A DNA stretch of 34,965 nucleotides from a virus. Under the pieces are notes generated by a model that saw only the letters and a list, made by a program, of their open reading frames with translations, did no database searches and had not been told where the DNA came from. Of this stretch, positions 13,458-22,100 are shown one piece after another (within the stretch, counting starts at the first letter, position 1; every line of letters starts with the position of its first letter). The DNA lies in the IMG/VR virus record IMGVR_UViG_3300044646_000939, positions 1 through 34,965 of that record; one strand, written 5' to 3'. The translations under genes were made by a program, and so were the position numbers.

Positions 13458-14065
13458 TGGAACAGCGCACACCCGAATGGTTCGCCAAGCGGCTCGGCAA
13501 GGTGACCGCTAGCCGGATAGCCGACCTGATGGCCAAGACCAAGACCGGCCCCGGTGCCTCCCGCGCCAACTACCTCGCGCAGTTGGTCACGGAGAGGCTC
13601 ACAGGAACGCCTACGGAGGGATTCCAGAGCCCCGCGATGACATGGGGTATCGAGCAGGAGGCCGCAGCACGAGCCGCCTACAGCGCCCGTATGGGGGTTC
13701 TGGTGGATGAGGTGGACTTCGTGGACCACCCCACCATGCAAGCCGGTGCATCCCCGGACGGGCTGGTGGGCGAGGACGGCCTCATCGAGATCAAGTGTCC
13801 GAACACCTCCACGATGTTGGAGTGGCTCGAGGACCGCACCATCCCCCAGAAGTACCGGCTGCAGATGCAGTGGCAACTTGCAGTCACAGGTCGCGACTGG
13901 TGCGACTTCGTGGCCTACGACCCCCGGCTCCCGGAGCACCTGCAACTGCTCGTGATTCGCGAACCGCGAAACACCGATCTCGTGGTCGAGATTACCCACG
14001 AGGTGAACCGGTTCCTCGCCGAGGTCGAGCGCAAGGTCGCCTTCCTCAAGGAGCTGCGCCTATGA
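13457..14065 (+). CDS. YqaJ/lambda-type exonuclease (202 aa)
   Basis: ATG 13457 overlaps the erf stop (TAATG). The YqaJ recombinase fold is seen as TASRIADLMAK (17-27), the WGIEQEAAARAAY helix (63-75), SPDGLV with catalytic Asp101, EIKCP (Glu111-x-Lys113) and YRLQMQWQLAVTG (133-145) with the conserved Gln. These residues form the metal site that resects 5' strands of double-stranded DNA. The resulting 3' tails are substrates for the Erf protein. Length is typical for the phage branch of the family. Confidence 0.92.
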   Translation: MEQRTPEWFAKRLGKVTASRIADLMAKTKTGPGASRANYLAQLVTERLTGTPTEGFQSPAMTWGIEQEAAARAAYSARMGVLVDEVDFVDHPTMQAGASPDGLVGEDGLIEIKCPNTSTMLEWLEDRTIPQKYRLQMQWQLAVTGRDWCDFVAYDPRLPEHLQLLVIREPRNTDLVVEITHEVNRFLAEVERKVAFLKELRL

Positions 14066-14289
14066 TCTCGCCCAACCTGACAACCGTCTGGTATGTCCAG
14101 CAGAGCGAAGACGGGTGGCGGGATGTCCCCGTCGATATCTTCCGCCGCCGCTGCGGGCCGGGAGCGCCAACCAATCCGTTTGACGACATCAACCACGCGC
14201 AGGCCGCGATGGATGAGCTCGCCGCACATTCCAACGACTTCGCGGAGTTCCGCATCGTTGGCCGACCCTTTCCCATCAAGCAGGAGTGA
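14062..14289 (+). CDS. Small hypothetical protein in recombination operon (75 aa)
   Basis: ATG 14062 overlaps the exonuclease TGA. The product opens MISPNLTTVWYVQQSEDGWRD and ends EFRIVGRPFPIKQE, a two-strand plus helix pattern (HAQAAMDELAAHSND) typical of small phage WYV... proteins. No catalytic motif. Function unknown; position suggests an accessory of recombination. Confidence 0.72.
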   Translation: MISPNLTTVWYVQQSEDGWRDVPVDIFRRRCGPGAPTNPFDDINHAQAAMDELAAHSNDFAEFRIVGRPFPIKQE

Positions 14290-14291
14290 CC

Positions 14292-14558
14292 ATGCCCCAC
14301 TACGACAACACCAACAGCGGACTGCTCGCCAGAAACGAGCGCAAGGAGTCCGAGAACCACCCCGACCTTACCGGGTCCATCAATGTCGGCGGCAAGGAGT
14401 ACTGGCTTTCGGCTTGGTCCAAGCGCGGCAAGAGCGGGAAGCTTGAGGGCAAGCCCTTCTTTTCACTCTCGGTTAAGCCAAAAGACGCCCAGCACGAGCG
14501 CCCCAAGACTCTTGCCGAGCAGAGCCCGGATGAATTTGCAGACGAGATACCTTTTTAG
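14292..14558 (+). CDS. SSB-like small protein with acidic C-terminal tip (88 aa)
   Basis: AGGAG precedes ATG 14292 by six bases, so this start is preferred over the GTG at 14286. The core (TGSINVGGKEYWLSAWSK ... FFSLSVKPKD) alternates beta strands as in small OB-fold-like phage proteins. The C-terminus reads DEFADEIPF, very close to the bacterial SSB tip (DDDIPF) that docks host repair and replication enzymes. It lies between exonuclease and NinB-like genes. I infer an ssDNA-binding protein that recruits host factors; the OB fold is not proven. Confidence 0.72.
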   Translation: MPHYDNTNSGLLARNERKESENHPDLTGSINVGGKEYWLSAWSKRGKSGKLEGKPFFSLSVKPKDAQHERPKTLAEQSPDEFADEIPF

Positions 14559-14971
14559 TGAACCGCATCTTCCCGAAAGGCACCACCCCTGACCAGATCG
14601 CTACGGCGATCTCGGTCATGGTGCGGTGGCTGGACCCCGGCAAGAGCTGGAAGGTCACGCTCGAGGAGTTCAAGCCGCGCCGGTCGTTGGCCCAGAACGC
14701 TTTCCTCTTTGGAGTCGTATACCCGTCCTTCATCGAGGGGGCCGGGGAAGCCCTGCAAGGCTGGGAAAAAAACGACCTGCACGAATTTATGATTGGAGAA
14801 TGGGCAGGCTTTGAAACCCTTACGCTTGGCGGCAAGACCATCCACAAGCCAATCCGACGCTCGTCCCAGCTCAACAAGCAGGATTTCAGCGACTACCTCG
14901 AGTTTCTATCCCGCCGCGCCGCCGAGCTCGGCATCGCGATACCCGAACCGTCCTATGGAGAACACACATGA
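14558..14971 (+). CDS. ninB: NinB-like recombination protein (137 aa)
   Basis: GTG 14558 overlaps the upstream TAG. NinB-type landmarks are visible: FKPRRSLAQNAFLFGVVYP (38-56), DLHEFMIGEWAGFETL (about 73-88), RRSSQLNKQDFSDYLEFL (about 100-117) and AAELGIAIPEPS near the end. In lambda NinB (Orf) binds ssDNA and SSB and helps load recombinase. Its neighbour with an SSB-like tip fits this. Length is normal for the family. Confidence 0.85.
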   Translation: MNRIFPKGTTPDQIATAISVMVRWLDPGKSWKVTLEEFKPRRSLAQNAFLFGVVYPSFIEGAGEALQGWEKNDLHEFMIGEWAGFETLTLGGKTIHKPIRRSSQLNKQDFSDYLEFLSRRAAELGIAIPEPSYGEHT

Positions 14972-15180
14972 CGCAGACCGAACACATCCGCGCCCACTTA
15001 CAGGCCGGACAGGACATCACCCCGCTTGAAGCCCTCGACCGCTACGGATGCTTCCGGCTCGCCTCGCGCATCGCCGAGCTTCGCGCCGAAGGGCTCGATG
15101 TCCAGACCCTGACCGATCGCCAGAACGGGAAGGCATACGCCCGGTACCGGCTGGTCGGACAGCTGCCGTTGCTGGCATGA
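14968..15180 (+). CDS. Small helix-turn-helix protein, HTH_39-like (70 aa)
   Basis: ATG 14968 overlaps the previous TGA. The whole protein is one domain: IRAHLQAGQDITPLEALDRY then FRLASRIAELRAEGLDVQT and a short wing (NGKAYARYRL). This is the small helix-turn-helix found in many phage recombination operons. It probably binds DNA, possibly as a regulator of the operon. Its TGA overlaps the next ATG. Confidence 0.82.
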   Translation: MTQTEHIRAHLQAGQDITPLEALDRYGCFRLASRIAELRAEGLDVQTLTDRQNGKAYARYRLVGQLPLLA

Positions 15181-15461
15181 ACCTGCGCAAGGAGGCACGA
15201 GGCCGCGGCTGCATGGTCCGGCTCCCCGGAGTTTGCAATCACAACAGCGAGACGGTCGTGCTCGCCCATGTCCGCCTCGCCGGAGTGTCCGGCATGGGCA
15301 TGAAGTCGGACGATCTCATCGGTGCCTGGTCGTGCTCATCCTGCCACGATGCCATCGATCGCCGAAGCCACGGCGACCTCGAGCGCGACTATGTACGCCT
15401 CGCCCACCTCGAGGGCATGGTCCGCACCATCGCCCAGCTCAGGAAGGAAGGTTCGGTTTAG
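15177..15461 (+). CDS. DUF1364 zinc/HNH-like protein (94 aa)
   Basis: The product begins MNLRKEARGRGCMVRLPGVC and contains VVLAHVRLAGVSGMGMKSDD and GAWSCSSCHDAIDRR. Cys12, Cys20, His31, Cys53, Cys56 and His57 fit the DUF1364 family, thought to form a zinc-stabilised HNH/treble-clef nuclease-like fold. In lambdoid phages it sits among nin-type genes, as here. It is the last rightward gene; its TAG overlaps the stop of the convergent fibre gene. Confidence 0.85.
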   Translation: MNLRKEARGRGCMVRLPGVCNHNSETVVLAHVRLAGVSGMGMKSDDLIGAWSCSSCHDAIDRRSHGDLERDYVRLAHLEGMVRTIAQLRKEGSV

Positions 15462-16303
15462 GGGCCAGCATCCCGCCACGAACCGCCGCTGTAGAAATAC
15501 AACTTGTTGTTGGTCGTGTTCACAACGATGGGGGCATAGCCGCTCTTGGCAGTCGGCGTTCCGGTCGGCGTACCCGCGCAGGTCGGGACATAAAGGAAGC
15601 CGTCCGTCGCGGTGGTGGCAACGCTGCCGGCACCAATCGTCGCGCTGCCGTTCGTGTCAATGGTCAGGCGGTCGGTGTTGCCGGGAGCATCGCTTGCGCT
15701 GATGCAGAATTGGTCGCTTGCGCTGTTGTCCACGCCGACGCTCCAATTGCGGACGCCGGAGATGGAAAGCGTCAGTTTGGGGTCGCCGCCGTTTGCGGAT
15801 GTCGTGTAGATGTCCGCACGCGAATCTGCGGTCGCGCTGCTGTTGTTTGCGTTGCCAAAATTGTAATTAACCCCGGTAGTCGCGGACGGCGCGGAGTTGA
15901 TGGCGTTATATGACCCCGTGATGGCAGAGGGGATGATATACAAACCGATGTCGCCAGATGCGTGCGTCCCGGTCAGACCGAGCGCCACCGTGTTCGTTGT
16001 GCCAGCAACTTGCAACTTGTAAGTTGGATTCACGCCGATGCCGAAATTCCCAGTAGAGGAAAATCTTCCGCGCTCTACTCCGTTCGACGCAAATCCAAGA
16101 GCGTTTGCAGCTGGGAGGAACATCCCGTTCTGCGGCACAGCCGATCCGGTTGCCACAAAAGCCGAACCACTGACACTTTTCCCGACTGTCAGATTGTCGA
16201 CGGAAACTTTCACCGTGCTGCCACCCTGCACAATCGGCAGAACTTCCGTTCCAGCGAGCGGCACTGTTGCGTCGGAAAGTTGAGATATTTTCTTGTCAGC
16301 CAT
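15458..16303 (-). CDS. Tail fibre-like protein with KISQL anchor (281 aa)
   Basis: Residues 1-45 (MADKKISQLSDATVP, TEVLPIVQGGSTVKVS) are an N-terminal module shared with the protein at 4940-5668. The rest is Gly/Ser/Thr/Asn-rich beta sequence (FSSTGNFGIGVNPTYKLQVAG, YKLQVAGTTNT) typical of phage fibres and ends with NNKLYFYSGGSWRDAGP, a common tip phrase. It follows the tail spike in the late operon. Composition is less GC-rich than the capsid genes, as for the spike. Receptor binding is likely. Confidence 0.8.
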   Translation of the reverse strand: MADKKISQLSDATVPLAGTEVLPIVQGGSTVKVSVDNLTVGKSVSGSAFVATGSAVPQNGMFLPAANALGFASNGVERGRFSSTGNFGIGVNPTYKLQVAGTTNTVALGLTGTHASGDIGLYIIPSAITGSYNAINSAPSATTGVNYNFGNANNSSATADSRADIYTTSANGGDPKLTLSISGVRNWSVGVDNSASDQFCISASDAPGNTDRLTIDTNGSATIGAGSVATTATDGFLYVPTCAGTPTGTPTAKSGYAPIVVNTTNNKLYFYSGGSWRDAGP

Positions 16304-16326
16304 TGGAATGCCTCACAAATAAAAAT

Positions 16327-19137
16327 TTATGCGTTGAAGTATGGAACTTTTCTTTCTGTTCCGTCAATGACGAGCGTCAAGTATCCTTCAGGAGTAACAG
16401 GCAATGCAGACGCACCGCCAGCAGCACCAACCGATGTGCTCAATTGCCCAGTGATATCCACCCCTTTACGAGCGGTATTCAAAATTGATCTCAAAGAGCC
16501 GTTCGCATTGGTCAGCGAGTTGCCGGTGATGTACTGACTGGAAATCGTGTTCCCAGCGCCGAACGTAAAGTTGCCGTTCACCAGGTTGTTCATCAACACC
16601 AAGGTCGAAAGTGTGATTGTAGAAGACGAAAAAGCAGAAACGGCCGTAGCGGTTCCGTCATTGTTCAGGAATACATTGTTGTTGATGACCATGTTTGAGA
16701 TGGTCGCGCCATTTCCACCAAGCAAGTTCCATGCGTCGGCGTTGAAAGTCGAATCGGTAAAGTTGTTCGCAATCAGAATCGATTGGACTGTGAGCGCCGA
16801 GTCTTCGACAACAATGTATGGCAACCTAGAGGCGGTGCCGAGCAGTCCTGTTCCTGCGGCGGCCGTGTCGGAGTTTATCATCTGATTCCCAACAATGCTC
16901 AAACTCGTGTATCCGTTGACATTCACGCGGCCGATCTGTCGGCAGCTGTCAAACACGTTGCCCGTCACAGACACCTTGTTGGGCCCTGCCAAGCCTGGAT
17001 TCGTATTCCAGTAAAAAGCCGCGTTCGCTCTTGAAATGTGGTTGCCGGCGAACACCCCTTGCTCACCATCGGTTCCGCCTTGAAAAAAGATGTGACTTGA
17101 AAATCCACCAAGGTCGGCGACGTTGTTTGCAATCAGTATCCGCTTTCCTTGTCCACCGGTCGCTCCACAAGAAATCGCCGCAAACGACGAAGATCCGGAA
17201 TGTACGCAGCTCGTCGAACAATGGAACACGTTGTCGGAAATGCTGACAACACTTGAGCCAGACTGGAACCCTACATAGGCGTTCGTGAACACGTTGTTCG
17301 AGATGCTCAACGTATCTGTGCGGCTGTTGCCCATGTTAATCCCGATAGTTATGTTCGCGGGATCTGATGCGTAAAACGTGTTCGACGAAATGACTAGGGT
17401 TTTCCCGAAGTTTGAAGCATTGCTTTGTGGTGCCAACGCGCAGTCCGTGAACACGTTCCCAGTGATGGAACATTCGACAATTTCTTGGACCTTAATCGAC
17501 CCAGTTGCTGCACATGCCAGAATGGTTCCGGTCGCTGGACTGGACAGGCCAGACGACACCGCATAAGTGAATGTCGTCGTCCCGGTCACGGTAACAGTTG
17601 CACTTGCCTGGTTGTATCCAGACGGTGTTGCACCACTGATCTGCATGTTGGTCCCGGTTACCAACCCATGCGGGACAGAAGTCGTCACGGTAGCGACTCC
17701 CCCAACTTGCGTCAGGGATGTCACAGAGAACTTGCGAGCAGCGGCCCCGTTGTCAACGATGTTGTCGCTGATCGTCATGCGAACCTTGCGATCCAATACG
17801 GCAGGATTCCGGTTGGCTTGCCTAACCCTAGTGCTCGAACGCATGATGTTATCGGAGAACGTCAGCCAACCATAAGAAAATCCACCGTTTGTCGGTCCTA
17901 CTGCATCGCAGGTGACGAACGCAAACCCATTGAAGCATCCTTCATCGCTGCACCCTCTGATGGCAACGTCACCAAACATCTCGAGATTTATGCAAGCACC
18001 GCCGAAGTTGCGAAAATGCACGTTTTCGATGACGCAATCCGTGACAGTGCTGATTGAGCGGACATCTTCATACGGATTCGCCGTGATAAAACTCTCTATG
18101 GTCGCGCCTGTGCGGAACGCGTTGGATGACCCAAGGATGCCGGACCTGTCAGTTTGTGCAGAAAAACTTCCGCCGGTTGCGTCAAGCGCTATCGTTTCGC
18201 TCGACCACTGCCCATCAATCACGCCATCTTTGATGATGATGTCGTTTCCAGCAAGAAAGAAAACAGGCGGATACTGGTTTGAAGCCCACCAAACTGCGCC
18301 GCCACCAGGCCCTGTAGTCGATCCTGCGCCACCTTCTGACGCGCTAGCCCAGTTCGTCAATGTAGGATCGCTCGCAGTAACAGGACGTTTCTTGATTATT
18401 GCCCCGTTCAGATTTACTACGGTATTTCCACGCACCTTGAGAGCGAACACCAAATAAGTGCCTTTCGGGAAATAGACTTCACCACCGATTGCTTGGTCAA
18501 GTGCCGATTGCACAGCCAGAGTGTCGTCAGAAACTCCATCGCCAACGGCACCGAAGTCCTTGACGCTCACCACATCGCGCAACTTCGAAGTCACGCTGCG
18601 AGCCACCGCGCCGGTGCCAGCCTGGATGAACACGTCGAGCGAGGAGTCCACGCCGACCGTCGCGGTAGGCAGACCATTGGCGTCGAACGAGAGGAACTTG
18701 CTCGCGCGCGTTGAGATGGACGGAATCTGTGCCGAGACGTCAGCGTCCGAGGCCGGGTACTTCAGCGAGCGCCCGGTCTCCTCGTCGAGCTGCTGCACCA
18801 GCATGGTCAGCTTGTCGAGCGCGGTCTCAAGACTCTCGGCCGGGAGCCGGTCGTTCGGCAGGAGGTCGGTCTCTTGCGTCGCCGCAGCGTTGCGCAGGAT
18901 GGTCAGGGTCGTACCGGCAGCAGGGGCGACCAGCATCGTCACCGTGCCGCCAGAGGTCACCCCGACACCCGCCACCGTGTAGTTGGTCGTCAGGGTCTGG
19001 ACGGTCTCGACGCCAGCCGAGGAGCGCAGGATGACCTGCAGATCGGCAGCCTCGAGGAAGTAGAACGGCACCGTAAAGACGGTCGTCGAACCGTTGCCGG
19101 AGTAACTGGCCTTGCTGGTCGTGGACGATACTGTCAT
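16327..19137 (-). CDS. Tail spike with T7-type anchor and pectate-lyase beta helix (936 aa)
   Basis: Residues 1-150 match the T7 gp17 N-terminal anchor (YSGNGSTTVFTVPFYFLEA, RNAAATQETDLLPNDRLPAE, LDEETGRSLKYPASD). At about 191-205 VKDFGAVGDGVSDDT begins a right-handed beta-helix of the pectate-lyase type with repeated SxNxF rungs (SGNVFTD, SNNVFTN, ISDNVF). Residues about 470-545 (VATVTTSVPHGLVTGTNMQIS) look like an extra beta domain inserted between rungs. The helix part is AT-richer than the anchor, a sign of receptor-module exchange. It probably degrades or binds host polysaccharide; no catalytic pair can be named from sequence. Confidence 0.88.
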   Translation of the reverse strand: MTVSSTTSKASYSGNGSTTVFTVPFYFLEAADLQVILRSSAGVETVQTLTTNYTVAGVGVTSGGTVTMLVAPAAGTTLTILRNAAATQETDLLPNDRLPAESLETALDKLTMLVQQLDEETGRSLKYPASDADVSAQIPSISTRASKFLSFDANGLPTATVGVDSSLDVFIQAGTGAVARSVTSKLRDVVSVKDFGAVGDGVSDDTLAVQSALDQAIGGEVYFPKGTYLVFALKVRGNTVVNLNGAIIKKRPVTASDPTLTNWASASEGGAGSTTGPGGGAVWWASNQYPPVFFLAGNDIIIKDGVIDGQWSSETIALDATGGSFSAQTDRSGILGSSNAFRTGATIESFITANPYEDVRSISTVTDCVIENVHFRNFGGACINLEMFGDVAIRGCSDEGCFNGFAFVTCDAVGPTNGGFSYGWLTFSDNIMRSSTRVRQANRNPAVLDRKVRMTISDNIVDNGAAARKFSVTSLTQVGGVATVTTSVPHGLVTGTNMQISGATPSGYNQASATVTVTGTTTFTYAVSSGLSSPATGTILACAATGSIKVQEIVECSITGNVFTDCALAPQSNASNFGKTLVISSNTFYASDPANITIGINMGNSRTDTLSISNNVFTNAYVGFQSGSSVVSISDNVFHCSTSCVHSGSSSFAAISCGATGGQGKRILIANNVADLGGFSSHIFFQGGTDGEQGVFAGNHISRANAAFYWNTNPGLAGPNKVSVTGNVFDSCRQIGRVNVNGYTSLSIVGNQMINSDTAAAGTGLLGTASRLPYIVVEDSALTVQSILIANNFTDSTFNADAWNLLGGNGATISNMVINNNVFLNNDGTATAVSAFSSSTITLSTLVLMNNLVNGNFTFGAGNTISSQYITGNSLTNANGSLRSILNTARKGVDITGQLSTSVGAAGGASALPVTPEGYLTLVIDGTERKVPYFNA

Positions 19138-19140
19138 CTG

Positions 19141-22100
19141 TTACTCCCTCGGCGGCCCGTAGAGGACCTCGTACATGAACTGCTGCGGACTCTCCGGGTT
19201 CCTCTCGTCGTTCAGAACATCCATCGTATACTCGCCGCTGATCCGTACCTGACGGGTCGGCAAGCCGAAGATGTACCCGCTCGTCTCGAACATATCCCAG
19301 CCAACCTCGTTGAACTCCCGGTTGCCAGCAAGAACATCCGAGGTCTTCGTGAATGTCTTGCCTACCTTCTCAATCGCCCCCGCTACCGGAGTCAACCGCC
19401 AACTCGGCTGGAACTTCATCTCACCTTCGCCAGCCAAGTTTATCATGCTTGCCTCGATGACACCGGAACCCTCCTTAAGGATGGGAATTGAGGCCAGAGG
19501 ATACAGCAGCATCTTGCGGATGGCCCACCAGGTCTCGTCCTCCTCCTCCTCCGGGCCGCGCCCCGCCAGAATCTCGCCCATCACGGCAGGCATGATGACA
19601 AGCGCCAGCATCCGGGCCACCGCCCGAGGCATGTCCTTGACCCGCCGGGTCGTCGCGCCGACATCCCGCATCCGGGCGTAGAGCACCGAGAACGGGGTGT
19701 AGTACATCGTCAGCAGTTTCATCAGCTCGTTGTCGCGCTGGACCGCCGCGAGGTCTTTCGCCCCCCCCGCACCCTGCGAGAGCCGCACCGCCCGGTCACC
19801 CGCCCGAATGGAATCTTCCTCGTTCAGCCCCTCGGCCTGCGCCTGCCGGTACGCGCCGAGCCATGTCGGTATGGTCACCTGCCGGTCAGCCATAGCGGTC
19901 AGGTAGAACGCCGACCGCTGGATGACCGCAAGCGGGCTGCGATCGCCCCGGAGCTTGCGGAGCGAGTCACGCACATCCCGGTCGATGTTGTCGGTGCGGA
20001 ACTTCATCTCGCCCGACCGATCGAACACGAACTGCTCGAGCGTCTCCCGGTGCGCCGACCACGGCCCAAACCGGTTGTAGTCGATAAGCGCCTGGGTGAA
20101 GAATCGGGGTTTCACGACATCGAGCGACGGGCCGATACCGGCAAACTGCGCCATCATCGTCGTCACCTTCCAACCCATCGTAACAATCGCCATGTTCGTG
20201 CGGAACTGCATGACGCCGCGCGAGATGGGATTCCCCGAGTGCAGGGTGTCAGCCCGGTCAGAGACCAGCACCTGCATCCACTTGGTGAACTCCTGATACC
20301 GCGCCTCGCCGAGCCGGTCGATCATGACCTGCTTGATCTCGTCATCCTTCAAGAGCTTGTTCAGCGAGAAGATGGCCTCGCGGTGCGAGATGTCCTTGAT
20401 GACCTTGCCGAGGTGACTCGTCAGCACCTGCTCGTAGTCGAGCCGCACCGGAGCCTTCAAGGTCTCGACGCGCTGCTTCGTGTACCCCTTGTCCGTCCGC
20501 GCCCGACCGTAGCCGTTCGCCATGAACTGCGCCACGGACTCGGTAGCCTCGGCCTGCTTGTCGCCAACCCCAGACAGCCGCGGGTCGTAGGCAAGCGGGA
20601 AGTACCCGCCAGCGTAATCGCCGAACCGAGTCTGCACCGTGCGGGCCTCAACCTTCGGCGGGGCGACGCCGGAGGTACGCTCCTCGAGCGCCTTGATGTC
20701 AGGCCACAGGGAGTTCACCGCATCCCAGATCCCCTGCACATAGTCCCAGTCCTCTTTCGCGAGCTTGGCGAGTGCATCATTGATGGTCGTGTCAGACCAC
20801 CCGTAGCCGTCCCGCAGGCGCTGGTAGTTGCCAGCGTTGCCCGTGTTGAGCGCCATCGAGATGAGCGTGTAGCGGGTGACCGGCGACTGGAGACCAGGCA
20901 GCACCACCGAGAAGGTGTCCTCCAGCGTGTCGCCCCAGCCCTTCGGCTGCTTCTCTGTCAGGTCTTGGATTCGCTTCGTGACCTGCGCGTGTAGCTCGTA
21001 CTCCTTCACCTGCGCATCGTTGGCAAGGTCGAACACAAACCGCGCCCACGGCCCGTTAATCTTGCCGTTATCCAGCCACTCAACCATCTGCTCGACCTTG
21101 AGGATGGCAGCGTCAAACCGCCGCCACGCCTTCGCACCACGCGCCAGCAATGGCTCGCCGACCGTGTTCGGGATGGCAAGTTCCCCAGTCGAGGCAAGCC
21201 GATCGGAGTCGGTCGCCGACTTGATGAGCTCGTCCTTGGTGTCTTGGAACTCTATCGCCGCCTGCTTGCGCAGGAGCTTGTCCTTGAGCTTGGCGATGTG
21301 CTCGATGTTGCGCACCGTGTCGTAGACCGCCCGCAGCTCGTCGACCGGAACGTCCTTGTAGTTGACCATCTTGGCCTCGTCCAAGAGGGCATCCGGCACA
21401 TTGACGATGAGCCCGAGCTGGGCCTGCTGCTCGGCAAAGTCCGCCAGCGCCTGACGCCGAGCCACCGCCCGCATCGATACCTGCCGGAACTCGTACTTCT
21501 CAAGGATGGCGTCGATCTGGTCAAGGTACCCGCCGCCAGCCTTCGCCAGCCGCTCGCGGGTCGCCTTCTTGTCGAACTTCCCGGCGTAGTTGTAGATGGT
21601 GTCGAGCTGGCGCTGCGCCTTCGTTGCCTCGACATACATGTAGTGATTCAGCAACTCGCGTTGCTTTTCGGTCGCAGCCGCCGCGTAATCCTTCCTCTTG
21701 ATGGCATCGAACGCCGCCTTCGACGCCCGACGCTCGGCGAGCAGGTACTTACCAGGCGAGATGTCCCGCGCCATCATCTGCCCGATGCGACCCGCTGCAG
21801 CGCGTTGGAACGCAGCCGGGTCTTCGATAGCAGACGCCACCATGTCAAGCCCAGCCCGGCGCTCCGCAGCCTCGGCTCGGCGTATGCCAGCCACAACCGG
21901 GCGCACCTGCCGCTGTAGGCGCTTGATCGCCTTGAGCTCGGCAGCGATGACCGTCGCCCGCTCGCTGTTGTGGACAGCCAGCATCGCCTCGTCGCCGATC
22001 GTGCCGTCCATCCGCATGTCGCCAAACTCGGTCGCCATCCGGTTGGCAACCTCGGCCTCGATGAGTTGCTTGCGCGGGCGCAGGTTGACAAGCGCCTCCA

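Noticed and set aside
16327-19137. Diversity-generating retroelement acting on the spike or fibre
   Set aside because: Bbp19-type phages can carry one, but I see no reverse transcriptase gene and no template/variable repeat pair near the receptor genes.
19761-19768. C8 tract in the giant protein as a phase-variation switch
   Set aside because: The tract is short, encodes Gly-rich sequence in an intact frame, and a virion protein is an unlikely target; more probably just GC-rich DNA.
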